This document shows positions 8,009 through 14,549 of a DNA stretch of 64,000 bases, piece by piece. The DNA comes from Shouchella miscanthi (GTDB lineage Bacteria; Bacillota; Bacilli; Bacillales; Bacillaceae_D), in assembly GCF_007725405.1 (NCBI RefSeq), contig NZ_CP042163.1, forward strand, positions 3,720,001 through 3,784,000, written 5' to 3'. The stretch's first letter is position 1, and every line of letters starts with the position of its first letter. A program made the position numbers and the translations under genes. The notes under the pieces were generated by a model. It searched no databases and was not told where the DNA came from. It saw only the letters and a list, made by a program, of their open reading frames with translations.

Positions 8009-9207
8009 GATAAATCCACCTTCGTCATCATACTGATCAACGTTAGCAACAGCTCATTTACAAGTAAGGCTTCATGAACTTTATGCTCGGACGGAAGAAA
8101 TTCCACCACGTCGGCACCTATAATGTCATGTTCTCTTATACTAGTTAAGATAGCCATCAATTCTTTAGGGTGCATACCAAGCGGGACTGGGGTACCTGTT
8201 GAAGACATAAAACTAGGATCTAATACATCGACATCAAGCGTTATGTAGTAGGGCAACCCCTCTCTTAAATAGTCGCTTATATCCAGTTCACCAGAAGAAA
8301 CGACTTCAATCTTCTCTGCTTGTACATGCTCTTGATCCACTCTTTGCCTTTGACCAATTTGTAGGATATGTTCAAGATTTCTTTCATTTAAAAACCCATC
8401 CATGAAGTTCCCATGGTGAATATCTTTAAATGATACTTGTTCGGTTCCCCCGCCATCATAATGGGCATCAATATGGATCAAGCCAATTTTTTTATGCGAG
8501 AGAATCCCTTGTAAGGACGAATACGTAATCGAGTGATCTCCACCGACGATTACAGGCTTAATCTTGGCTAATGTTAGTTTCCTCACAATTTCCTCTAATT
8601 GTCTTTGCTGCCTACCGTTTCGATCAAATACGTGTCCAGAGATATCTCCACAATCAAACACCTTACTCGCTAATTGGACCCCTTCTGTATATTGTCCTTT
8701 CACTTCTACTTGAGGGAAACCATAGGGTACAATTGATCGACTGTGACGCCTCAAATATTCAGGGCCCAATCGACTGCCTGGTAAATTGGTTACATTGTGA
8801 TCAAACGGCATGCCGATAATAGCGACTGCATCCGCTATATGGCCACCAATATTAATGACCTCTTCCATTCTCATACCATTAAAATTAAAGAAACGATTCG
8901 TTGATTGGGCAATATTATTTGCCATTTGAACATCTACATCAGCTAGCACAATGAGATCGTTCTTTTCAAGCTCTTCTATAGATTCTAGTAACTCCGCTTC
9001 TTCAAGTACTTGTTGATTGGAGTTCCTATAGATCGATATAGCCTGCTCCACGTTTACCGGGAGATTGAACGAAGAAAGAAGAGTAAACATATCTAGTGGT
9101 ATGTGGTATTCTCTCCCCTTCCCCATGTTGGTAAGGATGATGTCTTGAGCACTAGTACGTATAACAGACACATTTGGATTTACTTTATACCGAGTGGAAC
9201 GGTTCAC
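8005..9207 (-). CDS. RRE-like domain fused to arginase-family enzyme (putative peptide arginase)
   Basis: Residues 1-95 look like a PqqD/RiPP-recognition winged helix (KVNPNVSVIRTSAQDIILTN, then a helical EAELLESIEELEKNDLIVL). Residues 130-400 are an arginase/agmatinase domain with every manganese ligand motif present: VGGDHS, HIDAHYDGG, LDVDVLDPSF and VEFLPSEH. Free-standing arginases are about 300 residues; the extra N-terminus is the distinctive part. Known peptide arginases such as OspR turn Arg side chains of precursor peptides into ornithine. The four precursors here all carry two conserved Arg in the core, so I infer the same reaction. The start is GTG at 9207, set by GGAGG nine bases upstream. 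It overlaps the preceding gene by 23 bp. Confidence 0.82.
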   Translation of the reverse strand: MNRSTRYKVNPNVSVIRTSAQDIILTNMGKGREYHIPLDMFTLLSSFNLPVNVEQAISIYRNSNQQVLEEAELLESIEELEKNDLIVLADVDVQMANNIAQSTNRFFNFNGMRMEEVINIGGHIADAVAIIGMPFDHNVTNLPGSRLGPEYLRRHSRSIVPYGFPQVEVKGQYTEGVQLASKVFDCGDISGHVFDRNGRQQRQLEEIVRKLTLAKIKPVIVGGDHSITYSSLQGILSHKKIGLIHIDAHYDGGGTEQVSFKDIHHGNFMDGFLNERNLEHILQIGQRQRVDQEHVQAEKIEVVSSGELDISDYLREGLPYYITLDVDVLDPSFMSSTGTPVPLGMHPKELMAILTSIREHDIIGADVVEFLPSEHKVHEALLVNELLLTLISMMTKVDLS

Positions 9208-10369
9208 CTCGTATTTCCTCCTCTAAAGAATGGATTTCTCCATCAATTAACACATATTGGTTTGGTAGATTAAGCCTATTAAATCTTCTGGCATTCGTTA
9301 AGGCATAAGCCCCAAATGCTGGAAAAAGTACCTTATCGCCTCTTTTTACTTTGGGTACTTCATATTCTTTAAAATCTGACAAAGAATCTCCTTCAAATAG
9401 CGTATTTCCCACAAAAACAACGCGCTCTACTTCATCAGAACGATTTAGAAAGATCGGATTGCTGCGTATCCAAGGGGATAAATTCCAAAATGATGTATCG
9501 CATTGCAACATCGTAACATTTCTTTTCTTATGTACTTTCTTCGAGACAATTTCTGAAATCAAATAACCATTACCAGCTAACAAAGCACCACCAGGTTCAA
9601 AAATAAACTCTAACTTTCTGCCATGAATGTTCTCCCAGTTTCGTATAAGCAGATTCATTTCTTTAAACAGTTCTCTCGTTTCTTCACGATTATGAAATAA
9701 ATAAAAAAGACCACCGCCAAGATTAATCGTTTTAATTGTATCTATTTGACTTGCAATATCTAATAAGTAATTTAGTTTAAACTGAAAAGAAGCACCGGTA
9801 GATTGCCCTGTATGAATATGAAGATTGCTAATTGTCAAATCGTATGTTTCTTTTAAACGTACTAGTTCATCTTTGTTTTCATAAAAATCAATGCCGAATC
9901 TGCTATCCAAGCCAAAGGTAGCAATTGTATCCATTTCTTCTGGGATAGGTATCGCAATCCTCAAGCCTACTTCTTTCGAGTAACCCATTTCAACAAAATC
10001 ATTTAGTTGATCCATAGAATCCAGATCCATAACGATATCGTTCTCGACAAACGTGCTCATGCTATCGCGGCTATAGTATGGACTTGTCGTCGTTATCTTT
10101 CTAAAGCCACTATCGTGAACAAGACGATATTCACCAACACTCGCAACATCGCATCCGAGACCTAGGTGAGCAAAATGATTCAACATTTCCTTATTATGTA
10201 TTGCTTTTACTGCTAGATGAAGAAAGGCATTGTCAATTAACTCAATATCCTCTTTCAGTACTCTCACTGTATGTTTTATTCCGTCTAAATCATATATCAT
10301 CGTCGGTTCCTTCAGTTGATTCACAAGCTCGAATAGCTTTCCATCAGGTTGTTTATATAAATGATCCAA
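9185..10369 (-). CDS. Fold-III PLP decarboxylase-like enzyme, copy A
   Basis: Same superfamily as the 6848-8008 protein: LAVKAIHNKEM with the PLP lysine, DSRFGIDF, NLHIHTGQS, NLGGGLFYLF, FEPGGALLAG and FGAYALTNARRFNRL are all present. The partner-subunit motif that normally reads CxxxD is VGNTLFEGD here, with Leu where catalytic Cys is expected. It may catalyse a different outcome, or form a heterodimer with copy B in which only one kind of site is active. The frame extends upstream to 10411, but the ribosome binding site GGAGGGTGAT points to a start near the TTG at 10369; this is uncertain by a few codons. It is the first enzyme gene after the precursors. Confidence 0.78.
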   Translation of the reverse strand: MDHLYKQPDGKLFELVNQLKEPTMIYDLDGIKHTVRVLKEDIELIDNAFLHLAVKAIHNKEMLNHFAHLGLGCDVASVGEYRLVHDSGFRKITTTSPYYSRDSMSTFVENDIVMDLDSMDQLNDFVEMGYSKEVGLRIAIPIPEEMDTIATFGLDSRFGIDFYENKDELVRLKETYDLTISNLHIHTGQSTGASFQFKLNYLLDIASQIDTIKTINLGGGLFYLFHNREETRELFKEMNLLIRNWENIHGRKLEFIFEPGGALLAGNGYLISEIVSKKVHKKRNVTMLQCDTSFWNLSPWIRSNPIFLNRSDEVERVVFVGNTLFEGDSLSDFKEYEVPKVKRGDKVLFPAFGAYALTNARRFNRLNLPNQYVLIDGEIHSLEEEIRGEPFHSV

Positions 10370-10428
10370 CAGTGTAATCACCCTCCATAAGCATACTGTT
10401 ACACATCGCATTCGTTCTTTTTCAAGAG

Positions 10429-10460
10429 AGAAACCTTAATAGCCATCTATTAAGGTTTCT
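10429..10460 (-). terminator. Attenuator hairpin between precursor and enzyme genes
   Basis: AGAAACCTTAATA and TATTAAGGTTTCT form a perfect 13-bp stem around a 6-nt loop. There is no good T-run after it on the minus strand, so it probably lets some transcripts through. Such hairpins between precursor and enzyme genes give an excess of precursor mRNA and protect its 3' end. Confidence 0.65.
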
Positions 10461-10472
10461 TTAATTGCTTTG

Positions 10473-10550
10473 TTATCTTGGACGTGATCCACCTAATAAT
10501 TCTAAGTCTAGATTAACGATAGGCGTTTCTTTTGATTCAATCTTAGCCAT
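10473..10550 (-). CDS. RiPP precursor peptide 4 (25 aa, core SRPR)
   Basis: ATG at 10550 encodes a peptide beginning MAKIESKETPIV, continuing NLDLELLGG and ending SRPR. It is the last of four tandem copies and the shortest. The NLDLELLGG segment has the spacing of a double-glycine leader (hydrophobic residues at -4, -7 and -12 and GG at -1/-2), which would release only Ser-Arg-Pro-Arg. It is followed at once by the attenuator hairpin and the enzyme genes. It is too short for automatic gene finders, which may be why the family has been missed. Confidence 0.85.
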   Translation of the reverse strand: MAKIESKETPIVNLDLELLGGSRPR

Positions 10551-10599
10551 TCATTACACCACCTTTATTATTAGTTGATTAAGTATGATTAAACGGATG

Positions 10600-10683
10600 T
10601 TAGTGAACTCTTGGACGCGATCCACCTAGTAATTCTAAATCTAAATTAACTACAGGCGTTTCTTTTGATTCGATTTTAGCCAT
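10600..10683 (-). CDS. RiPP precursor peptide 3 (27 aa, core SRPRVH)
   Basis: ATG at 10683 follows GGAAAGGTAGTGAGAAG. The product starts MAKIESKETPVV, continues NLDLELLGG, and ends SRPRVH, so this copy differs in the last two residues. Leader and core are otherwise the same as in the sister copies. Synonymous differences between copies with little amino-acid change indicate selection on the peptide. Confidence 0.85.
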   Translation of the reverse strand: MAKIESKETPVVNLDLELLGGSRPRVH

Positions 10684-10734
10684 TCTTCTCACTACCTTTC
10701 CAAATAAAATCCATAAGTATAAAAAAGATGACGG

Positions 10735-10815
10735 TTATCGCCTAGGACGTGATCCACCTAGCAGTTCTAAATCCAAATTAACAACAGGTGTTTCTTTTGA
10801 GTCAATTTTAGCCAT
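10735..10815 (-). CDS. RiPP precursor peptide 2 (26 aa, core SRPRR)
   Basis: ATG at 10815 follows GGAAAGGTAGTGAGAAG. The product starts MAKIDSKETPVV, continues NLDLELLGG and ends SRPRR. It is identical in protein sequence to the first copy except Thr for Ile at position 9, although several codons differ. Confidence 0.85.
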   Translation of the reverse strand: MAKIDSKETPVVNLDLELLGGSRPRR

Positions 10816-10867
10816 TCTTCTCACTACCTTTCCTAATAGATTCACTAAGTATAAAAGAAGATGGTGG

Positions 10868-10948
10868 TTAGCGCCTTGGGCGTGACCCACCTAGCAATTC
10901 TAAATCCAAATTAACAACAGGTATTTCTTTTGAGTCGATTTTAGCCAA
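10868..10948 (-). CDS. RiPP precursor peptide 1 (26 aa, core SRPRR)
   Basis: This is the promoter-proximal copy. Its start is TTG at 10948, placed 8 bases after a strong GGAGG; the ATG four bases before it is out of frame and runs into a stop after two codons. The product starts (M)AKIDSKEIPVV, continues NLDLELLGG and ends SRPRR. The TTG start may lower its output relative to the other copies. Confidence 0.83.
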   Translation of the reverse strand: MAKIDSKEIPVVNLDLELLGGSRPRR

Positions 10949-11225
10949 TCATTTCACCTCCTTTCTAATTAAAAAGAATAATCCTATCTTTTGTTTTGAT
11001 TGCTATGATGATGAGCACTGAACCTATCACTCACTTTTCCAACAACTCAGAATATTTTTTCAGGAGTTATGACGTTTAGTAAATCATTCTAGCTACTAAT
11101 ACAACTTACGATAATGAAAATGAATATTATCAAAAAATATAAGATTAGCTTAATTCAATAAATTATAATTGTCAATCAATTGTATAATCGATTTATCTAC
11201 TACTGTCTCGATTCATAGACTGAAT

Positions 11226-11260
11226 GACGATTGTTGAAATGACCGCTCCTAACAATCGTC
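11226..11260. repeat. Perfect 10-bp inverted repeat
   Basis: GACGATTGTT and AACAATCGTC flank a 15-nt loop. There is no convincing T-run on either side, so this may be a regulator site or a structured RNA element rather than a terminator. It lies between the divergent peptide operon and the small membrane protein genes. Confidence 0.4.
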
Positions 11261-11328
11261 TTCTTATACATATTACATGACCCGTTTCTTTTACAATTAA
11301 AAGGAAGTTAATAAGGAAGTTCTTCTCA

Positions 11329-11353
11329 GTTTCACCTTTTAAATAGAGGGAAA
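11329..11353 (+). promoter_or_regulatory. Sigma-B-like promoter of the 48-aa membrane protein
   Basis: GTTTCA (11329-11334), a 13-bp spacer and GGGAAA (11348-11353) fit the general-stress consensus GTTTAA-N12/14-GGGWAW. The start codon is 33 bp further on. Confidence 0.55.
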
Positions 11354-11386
11354 AGAGTAAGACGTTAAAAAAAGGAGGAAGCTACC

Positions 11387-11533
11387 ATGTTGTGGACAAT
11401 TCTAGTCGTTTTAGTTGTATTATGGTTACTTGGATTTATCGGAGAAATCGGCGGAAATCTTGTACATATTTTATTAGTTATTGCACTCGTCGTTCTTATT
11501 TTTCAACTTATCTCTGGCCGCCGGAAACTCTAA
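11387..11533 (+). CDS. Small membrane protein of the lmo0937 family
   Basis: A 48-residue protein, MLWTILVVLVVLWLLGF at the start, GEIGGNLVHILLVIALVVL in the middle and ISGRRKL at the end. This is the two-helix hairpin of the lmo0937-type membrane protein family found across Bacillota. AAAGGAGGAAGCTACC precedes the ATG, a strong ribosome binding site. The sigma-B-like promoter suggests induction by general stress. The molecular role of the family is not known to me. Confidence 0.85.
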   Translation: MLWTILVVLVVLWLLGFIGEIGGNLVHILLVIALVVLIFQLISGRRKL

Positions 11534-11538
11534 AGAAA

Positions 11539-11568
11539 CAGCAAGGCTAAGCGCCTTGCTGTTTTTTT
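11539..11568 (+). terminator. Rho-independent terminator
   Basis: CAGCAAGGC pairs with GCCTTGCTG and is followed by TTTTTTT, directly after the 48-aa membrane protein gene. Confidence 0.85.
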
Positions 11569-11574
11569 ACACTC

Positions 11575-11599
11575 GTTTATAACCCTTTAATCAGGGTAT
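11575..11599 (+). promoter_or_regulatory. Sigma-B-type promoter
   Basis: GTTTAT (11575-11580), 13 bp, GGGTAT (11594-11599): a near-perfect match to the Bacillus general-stress promoter, 39 bp before the next start codon. Confidence 0.7.
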
Positions 11600-11637
11600 A
11601 TACAAAGAGCAATTAAAATCGAAATGAGGGACAACTA

Positions 11638-11805
11638 ATGAAAGGAACCTATACATTATGCATCGCAATCGCTGTCGTTGTTTGGCTACTTGTCATTCTT
11701 GCTACTGGTTATCAAACCGTTAACATTATTAGCGCAACCGTTCTTTCAGGACTGACTTATACAATCTTTCACTTCATGGCGTCGGAAATGAAGGCACCTT
11801 CGTGA
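11638..11805 (+). CDS. Small membrane protein (55 aa), unknown
   Basis: ATG follows ATGAGGGACAACTA. The product has two hydrophobic segments (TLCIAIAVVVWLLVILATGY and NIISATVLSGLTYTIFHF) and a short polar tail. Its TGA overlaps the GTG of the next small membrane gene, so the two are coupled and may form a pair. I do not recognise the family. The sigma-B-type promoter suggests a stress role. Confidence 0.7.
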   Translation: MKGTYTLCIAIAVVVWLLVILATGYQTVNIISATVLSGLTYTIFHFMASEMKAPS

Positions 11806-11999
11806 ATACCCGGTTAAAGGACGGTCTCTTGTTCAGTTTTGTTTATGCAACAATGATGCTCATTATAAGCCTTGTTTTACGTGAAGGCAATCCAGATTGG
11901 CTCTCTACCCTCGGCTTTGCTATAGGTGGTTTTTTATACGGCTTTTTCATACGGCCTTATATGATCAAATGGGAAGAAAAAAAGAAGCTAAAAGAATAA
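11802..11999 (+). CDS. Small membrane protein (65 aa), unknown
   Basis: GTG at 11802 overlaps the stop of the preceding gene (GTGA). The protein has two predicted membrane helices (LLFSFVYATMMLIISLVL and TLGFAIGGFLYGFFI) and ends in a basic WEEKKKLKE tail. It probably forms a unit with the 55-aa protein. No family was recognised. Confidence 0.65.
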   Translation: MNTRLKDGLLFSFVYATMMLIISLVLREGNPDWLSTLGFAIGGFLYGFFIRPYMIKWEEKKKLKE

Positions 12000-12175
12000 T
12001 CGACATCTCCCAACAACACAACGCCCGATGTGCTTCTTTTTTCCCTTTCCGCTATAAAGATGACTTCTACTGCAATGTCCTCTGTGCTTCTAGCAATAGA
12101 CACAATGGACATCATAAGCAATAACGCAGACTTAATAACGTATGCCCAATTCCTTTTAACAGTCTCTTTTCCCAT
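11957..12175 (-). CDS. Possible small membrane-associated protein (72 aa)
   Basis: AAGGAGGT lies 7 bases before the ATG at 12175, an almost ideal ribosome binding site. The product has one hydrophobic stretch (YVIKSALLLMMSIVSIA) followed by a polar part and an odd Phe/Ser-rich end. The 3' end overlaps the convergent 65-aa gene by about 40 bp, which lowers confidence in the last residues. No homologue comes to mind. Confidence 0.45.
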   Translation of the reverse strand: MGKETVKRNWAYVIKSALLLMMSIVSIARSTEDIAVEVIFIAEREKRSTSGVVLLGDVDYSFSFFFSSHLII

Positions 12176-12227
12176 GGCTCGACCTCCTTAATGGTTATCT
12201 ATAACAAAAACCCCCTTCCTCTTAAAA

Positions 12228-12261
12228 AACATAAATAAGCAAGGAATGACTCCCTGCTTAT
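12228..12261 (-). terminator. Terminator of the sigma/anti-sigma operon
   Basis: ATAAGCAGGGA and TCCTTGCTTAT form a stem with one mismatch. On the minus strand it is followed by a T-rich stretch containing TTTTTT. It lies just after the anti-sigma stop codon. Confidence 0.7.
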
Positions 12262-12264
12262 AGG

Positions 12265-13302
12265 TTAATTTTTTAGTTTTACTTTAAAAGAAGTAAATGT
12301 CGGTGGCTCACCAACTTTTTCATCAAACGGCTGCTTTGTTTCATTCCCATCTTCATCTATTTGGACACTGCCCCCATTTGTCGGTAATACAACATGAGGC
12401 GTAATCGTCAATTCTGTTACCGTATCATCGATCGGATCAAACGATTTTATGCTCGAAAACTCAAATTTATTGTGTACAATGTTACCGGAAACGCCGCCCC
12501 CCATACCATTTATTTCGTTCCCATCTTGATCAACAACTTGAAACTCCATCTCCATTCCGAAACTCTGTTCAACATCTGTTCTTTCATCAAAGCCTTGATA
12601 CGTTAAATTTAATCCTGTTTTTCCATAGGAGAGGTCTGGTACTGTTACAGTCAAGCCATCAACCGTTTGCGTGTGATTAACGACTATTTTTTCAGAATCG
12701 ACCTTTTGGACAGGTGTTGAGAAATACCATGATTCCCCCTCTTCTCCATGCAAAACCAATCCTACTTCAAAGTGATCGGGCATTTCATCGGTTACGCCAA
12801 TCGTCTGAATGGCTGTACGTGTGGTGTCTGAAAGATGCTCTTCTCCATAACTTCCACCATAAGTAGAGGGAGAAACACCATTAATTGTAAGCTCAGCTCC
12901 TGCACCAAAGTAATAATCCGACAATGGTTCTTCACTTTTTATAAGATAGCTGAAAGAGAGTGTACTATCATCATAAATCACTTCCTCAAGGGTAATTGAA
13001 ATCCCGTCTACTAATTGAGTTTCACCCACTTGACTTGATAAACCACTTTTATGTGCTTCTTGTAAGCCAATTACATCGGAATTGCCGAATATTGAGCCAA
13101 TGATGGGGATGTATGACAAATTATTTGCAAGAGCCGGTGACATATACGCTGAGCCAACTAAAATAGTACTAGTAGCAGCAATTCCTACGACAGCGTAAAC
13201 TCCTTTTTTTCTACGATTCTTCGCTTTCCGTCCTCGATCAAGCCCTGTCACAATGGCGCTGCGAACTTCTTCAATTGGAATATCAGTATGTAGCTGTTTC
13301 AC
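12265..13302 (-). CDS. Anti-sigma factor (DUF4179-type membrane protein)
   Basis: A 345-residue bitopic protein. Residues 1-32 are a basic cytoplasmic segment (RGRKAKNRRKK), residues 34-57 a membrane helix (GVYAVVGIAATSTILVGSAYM), and the rest an extracellular beta-rich domain. The layout matches DUF4179 anti-sigma factors that hold ECF sigma factors at the membrane. The gene overlaps the sigma gene by 20 bp, the usual coupling for such pairs. The signal sensed is unknown; cell-envelope stress is the usual one for the family. Confidence 0.8.
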   Translation of the reverse strand: MKQLHTDIPIEEVRSAIVTGLDRGRKAKNRRKKGVYAVVGIAATSTILVGSAYMSPALANNLSYIPIIGSIFGNSDVIGLQEAHKSGLSSQVGETQLVDGISITLEEVIYDDSTLSFSYLIKSEEPLSDYYFGAGAELTINGVSPSTYGGSYGEEHLSDTTRTAIQTIGVTDEMPDHFEVGLVLHGEEGESWYFSTPVQKVDSEKIVVNHTQTVDGLTVTVPDLSYGKTGLNLTYQGFDERTDVEQSFGMEMEFQVVDQDGNEINGMGGGVSGNIVHNKFEFSSIKSFDPIDDTVTELTITPHVVLPTNGGSVQIDEDGNETKQPFDEKVGEPPTFTSFKVKLKN

Positions 13303-13828
13303 TGACTAAGTCGCTCCCTTCTAAATCTATTTTTAATTGCTTTCTAGCACGACGTAAATTTGTCTTAATCGTCCCTACCGGTTTATCTGTAATCACTGCA
13401 ATGTCACTTATGGACAAATCATGATAATAAAACAAGATAATGACTACTCGAAAAGACGGCTTCAATTGAGAAAGTGCCTCTTCCAAGATGGGGTGATGAT
13501 TCGGTTTATCCTGTTTGCTTTCCAACCGAATCATCAATTCTCTTTCATCGTACGGAATCATTTGACCCTTTTTTTTCAACAACGTATAGCATTCTCGTAT
13601 TAATATCCGAAACAACCACGTTGAAAAATAGTCAATATTGCGCAATTTTTTTATGCCTATAAAAGCACGATAGGCCGTTTCTTGAATAACGTCGAGGGCA
13701 TCTTCCTTGTTGCCAACGTATGAAAGGGCCTTTGCATAGAGCATTCTCTCTTCCATTACAAGCAACGATTCAAGTGCTCCTCCATCGCCATTTACGGCTT
13801 TTTTCACTGTCAATAGATTATGTTTCAT
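13283..13828 (-). CDS. ECF RNA polymerase sigma factor
   Basis: The 181-residue protein has region 2 (NKEDALDVIQETAYRAFIGI, then FSTWLFRILIREC) and region 4 (ALSQLKPSFRVVIILFYYHD, then ISDIAVITDKPVGTIKTNL), so it is a complete ECF sigma factor. GGAGGAAACACCTAA precedes the ATG. Upstream on the transcribed strand is TGAAAC (13883-13878), the common ECF -35 element, so self-activation is possible, although the -10 is not clear. It is co-transcribed with its membrane anti-sigma. Confidence 0.88.
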   Translation of the reverse strand: MKHNLLTVKKAVNGDGGALESLLVMEERMLYAKALSYVGNKEDALDVIQETAYRAFIGIKKLRNIDYFSTWLFRILIRECYTLLKKKGQMIPYDERELMIRLESKQDKPNHHPILEEALSQLKPSFRVVIILFYYHDLSISDIAVITDKPVGTIKTNLRRARKQLKIDLEGSDLVSETATY

Positions 13829-13909
13829 TTAGGTGTTTCCTCCTCTCATATATTAGAATGACTACAGCCCATAAAAAGTTTCAAGTTAGTAAAATTACTC
13901 ACAAAAATT

Positions 13910-13941
13910 AGCCTTTTGGTTGCTTAAGCAACCAAAAGGCT
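13910..13941 (-). terminator. Terminator of the type VII secretion operon
   Basis: A perfect 32-bp palindrome (AGCCTTTTGGTTGCTT and its complement) is followed on the minus strand by TAATTTTTG. It lies between the last secretion gene and the sigma-factor promoter. Confidence 0.75.
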
Positions 13942-14093
13942 CTTTGTGTAGATGAATTAATCCTCTTTCGAACATCTCATAATAGAAACGAACTTTTAAA
14001 TGTTGCCTGCTTCTACTACTGCACTATGTGGAGGGGGAAGCCTCTATACGTGTCGTTTAACCTGTTTTATCGTTCAGCTTATTGGACACATAG

Positions 14094-14549
14094 CTACTCA
14101 TTTAATTGCGCCGTTTTAGGAATAATATAAATCAATAAAATCGAAACAAGCACCGTCGCTACAGCTGCTAATATCCATGGTAGCACATTTCCATTTTCTT
14201 CTACCGGCACCACATGCCGCGCCAACACTTTCTCCTCGTTGAACAACCCGGCGCTAGCAGCTACATTTTCCTCGTGGTTCGCTTCAGCATTACTTGCAAA
14301 CAAGGTATCTTGAAGTTCCGTGTATGTTTCTTCTAGAGGCTGAGTAAATGTGAGTATTTTTTGTTCTTCAGGCACTCTAATTTCCCGCTGTTCCGCTTCT
14401 GGTTTGTATTGACGGAGCTCTAACAACACTTCCCGCTCTTTATAAACACCAGGTTCCACTCGTTCTTCTTGGGCAAAGCTTGGCATTACCGAAGACAGGA
14501 GTAGCACTGAACATACTCCTATCCCCGTAACCTTGGCTTTACATTTCAT
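14094..14549 (-). CDS. yueC: Type VII secretion protein EssA/YueC
   Basis: A 151-residue protein with an N-terminal signal-like helix (VTGIGVCSVLLLSSVMPSFAQ), a charged extracellular segment, and a C-terminal membrane helix (LPWILAAVATVLVSILLIYII). This is the EssA/YueC topology, and the gene holds its usual place at the end of the yuk operon. GAGG nine bases upstream selects the ATG at 14549 rather than the one at 14558, which has no spacing. The start overlaps the yueB stop. EssA is a membrane part of the secretion machine. Confidence 0.82.
   Translation of the reverse strand: MKCKAKVTGIGVCSVLLLSSVMPSFAQEERVEPGVYKEREVLLELRQYKPEAEQREIRVPEEQKILTFTQPLEETYTELQDTLFASNAEANHEENVAASAGLFNEEKVLARHVVPVEENGNVLPWILAAVATVLVSILLIYIIPKTAQLNE

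Larger units (their letters stand above)
10949..11386 (-). promoter_or_regulatory. Gene-free region with promoter and operator-like dyad for the peptide operon
   Basis: There is no convincing gene in this stretch. On the minus strand a -35 box TTGACA (11170-11175) is 17 bp from a poor -10 TAAGCT (11147-11152). Just downstream, at 11110-11131, GATAAT and ATTATC half-sites are separated by 10 bp, where a repressor site would be expected. The half-sites resemble Fur hexamers, but the spacing is not the classical 7-1-7. The plus-strand part above 11320 holds the sigma-B-like promoter of the next gene. Confidence 0.4.

Noticed and set aside
10473-10948. Regularly spaced repeats at 10.5-10.95 kb as a CRISPR array
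   Set aside because: The repeats are about 80 bp, are coding with synonymous differences and ribosome binding sites, and no cas genes are present.
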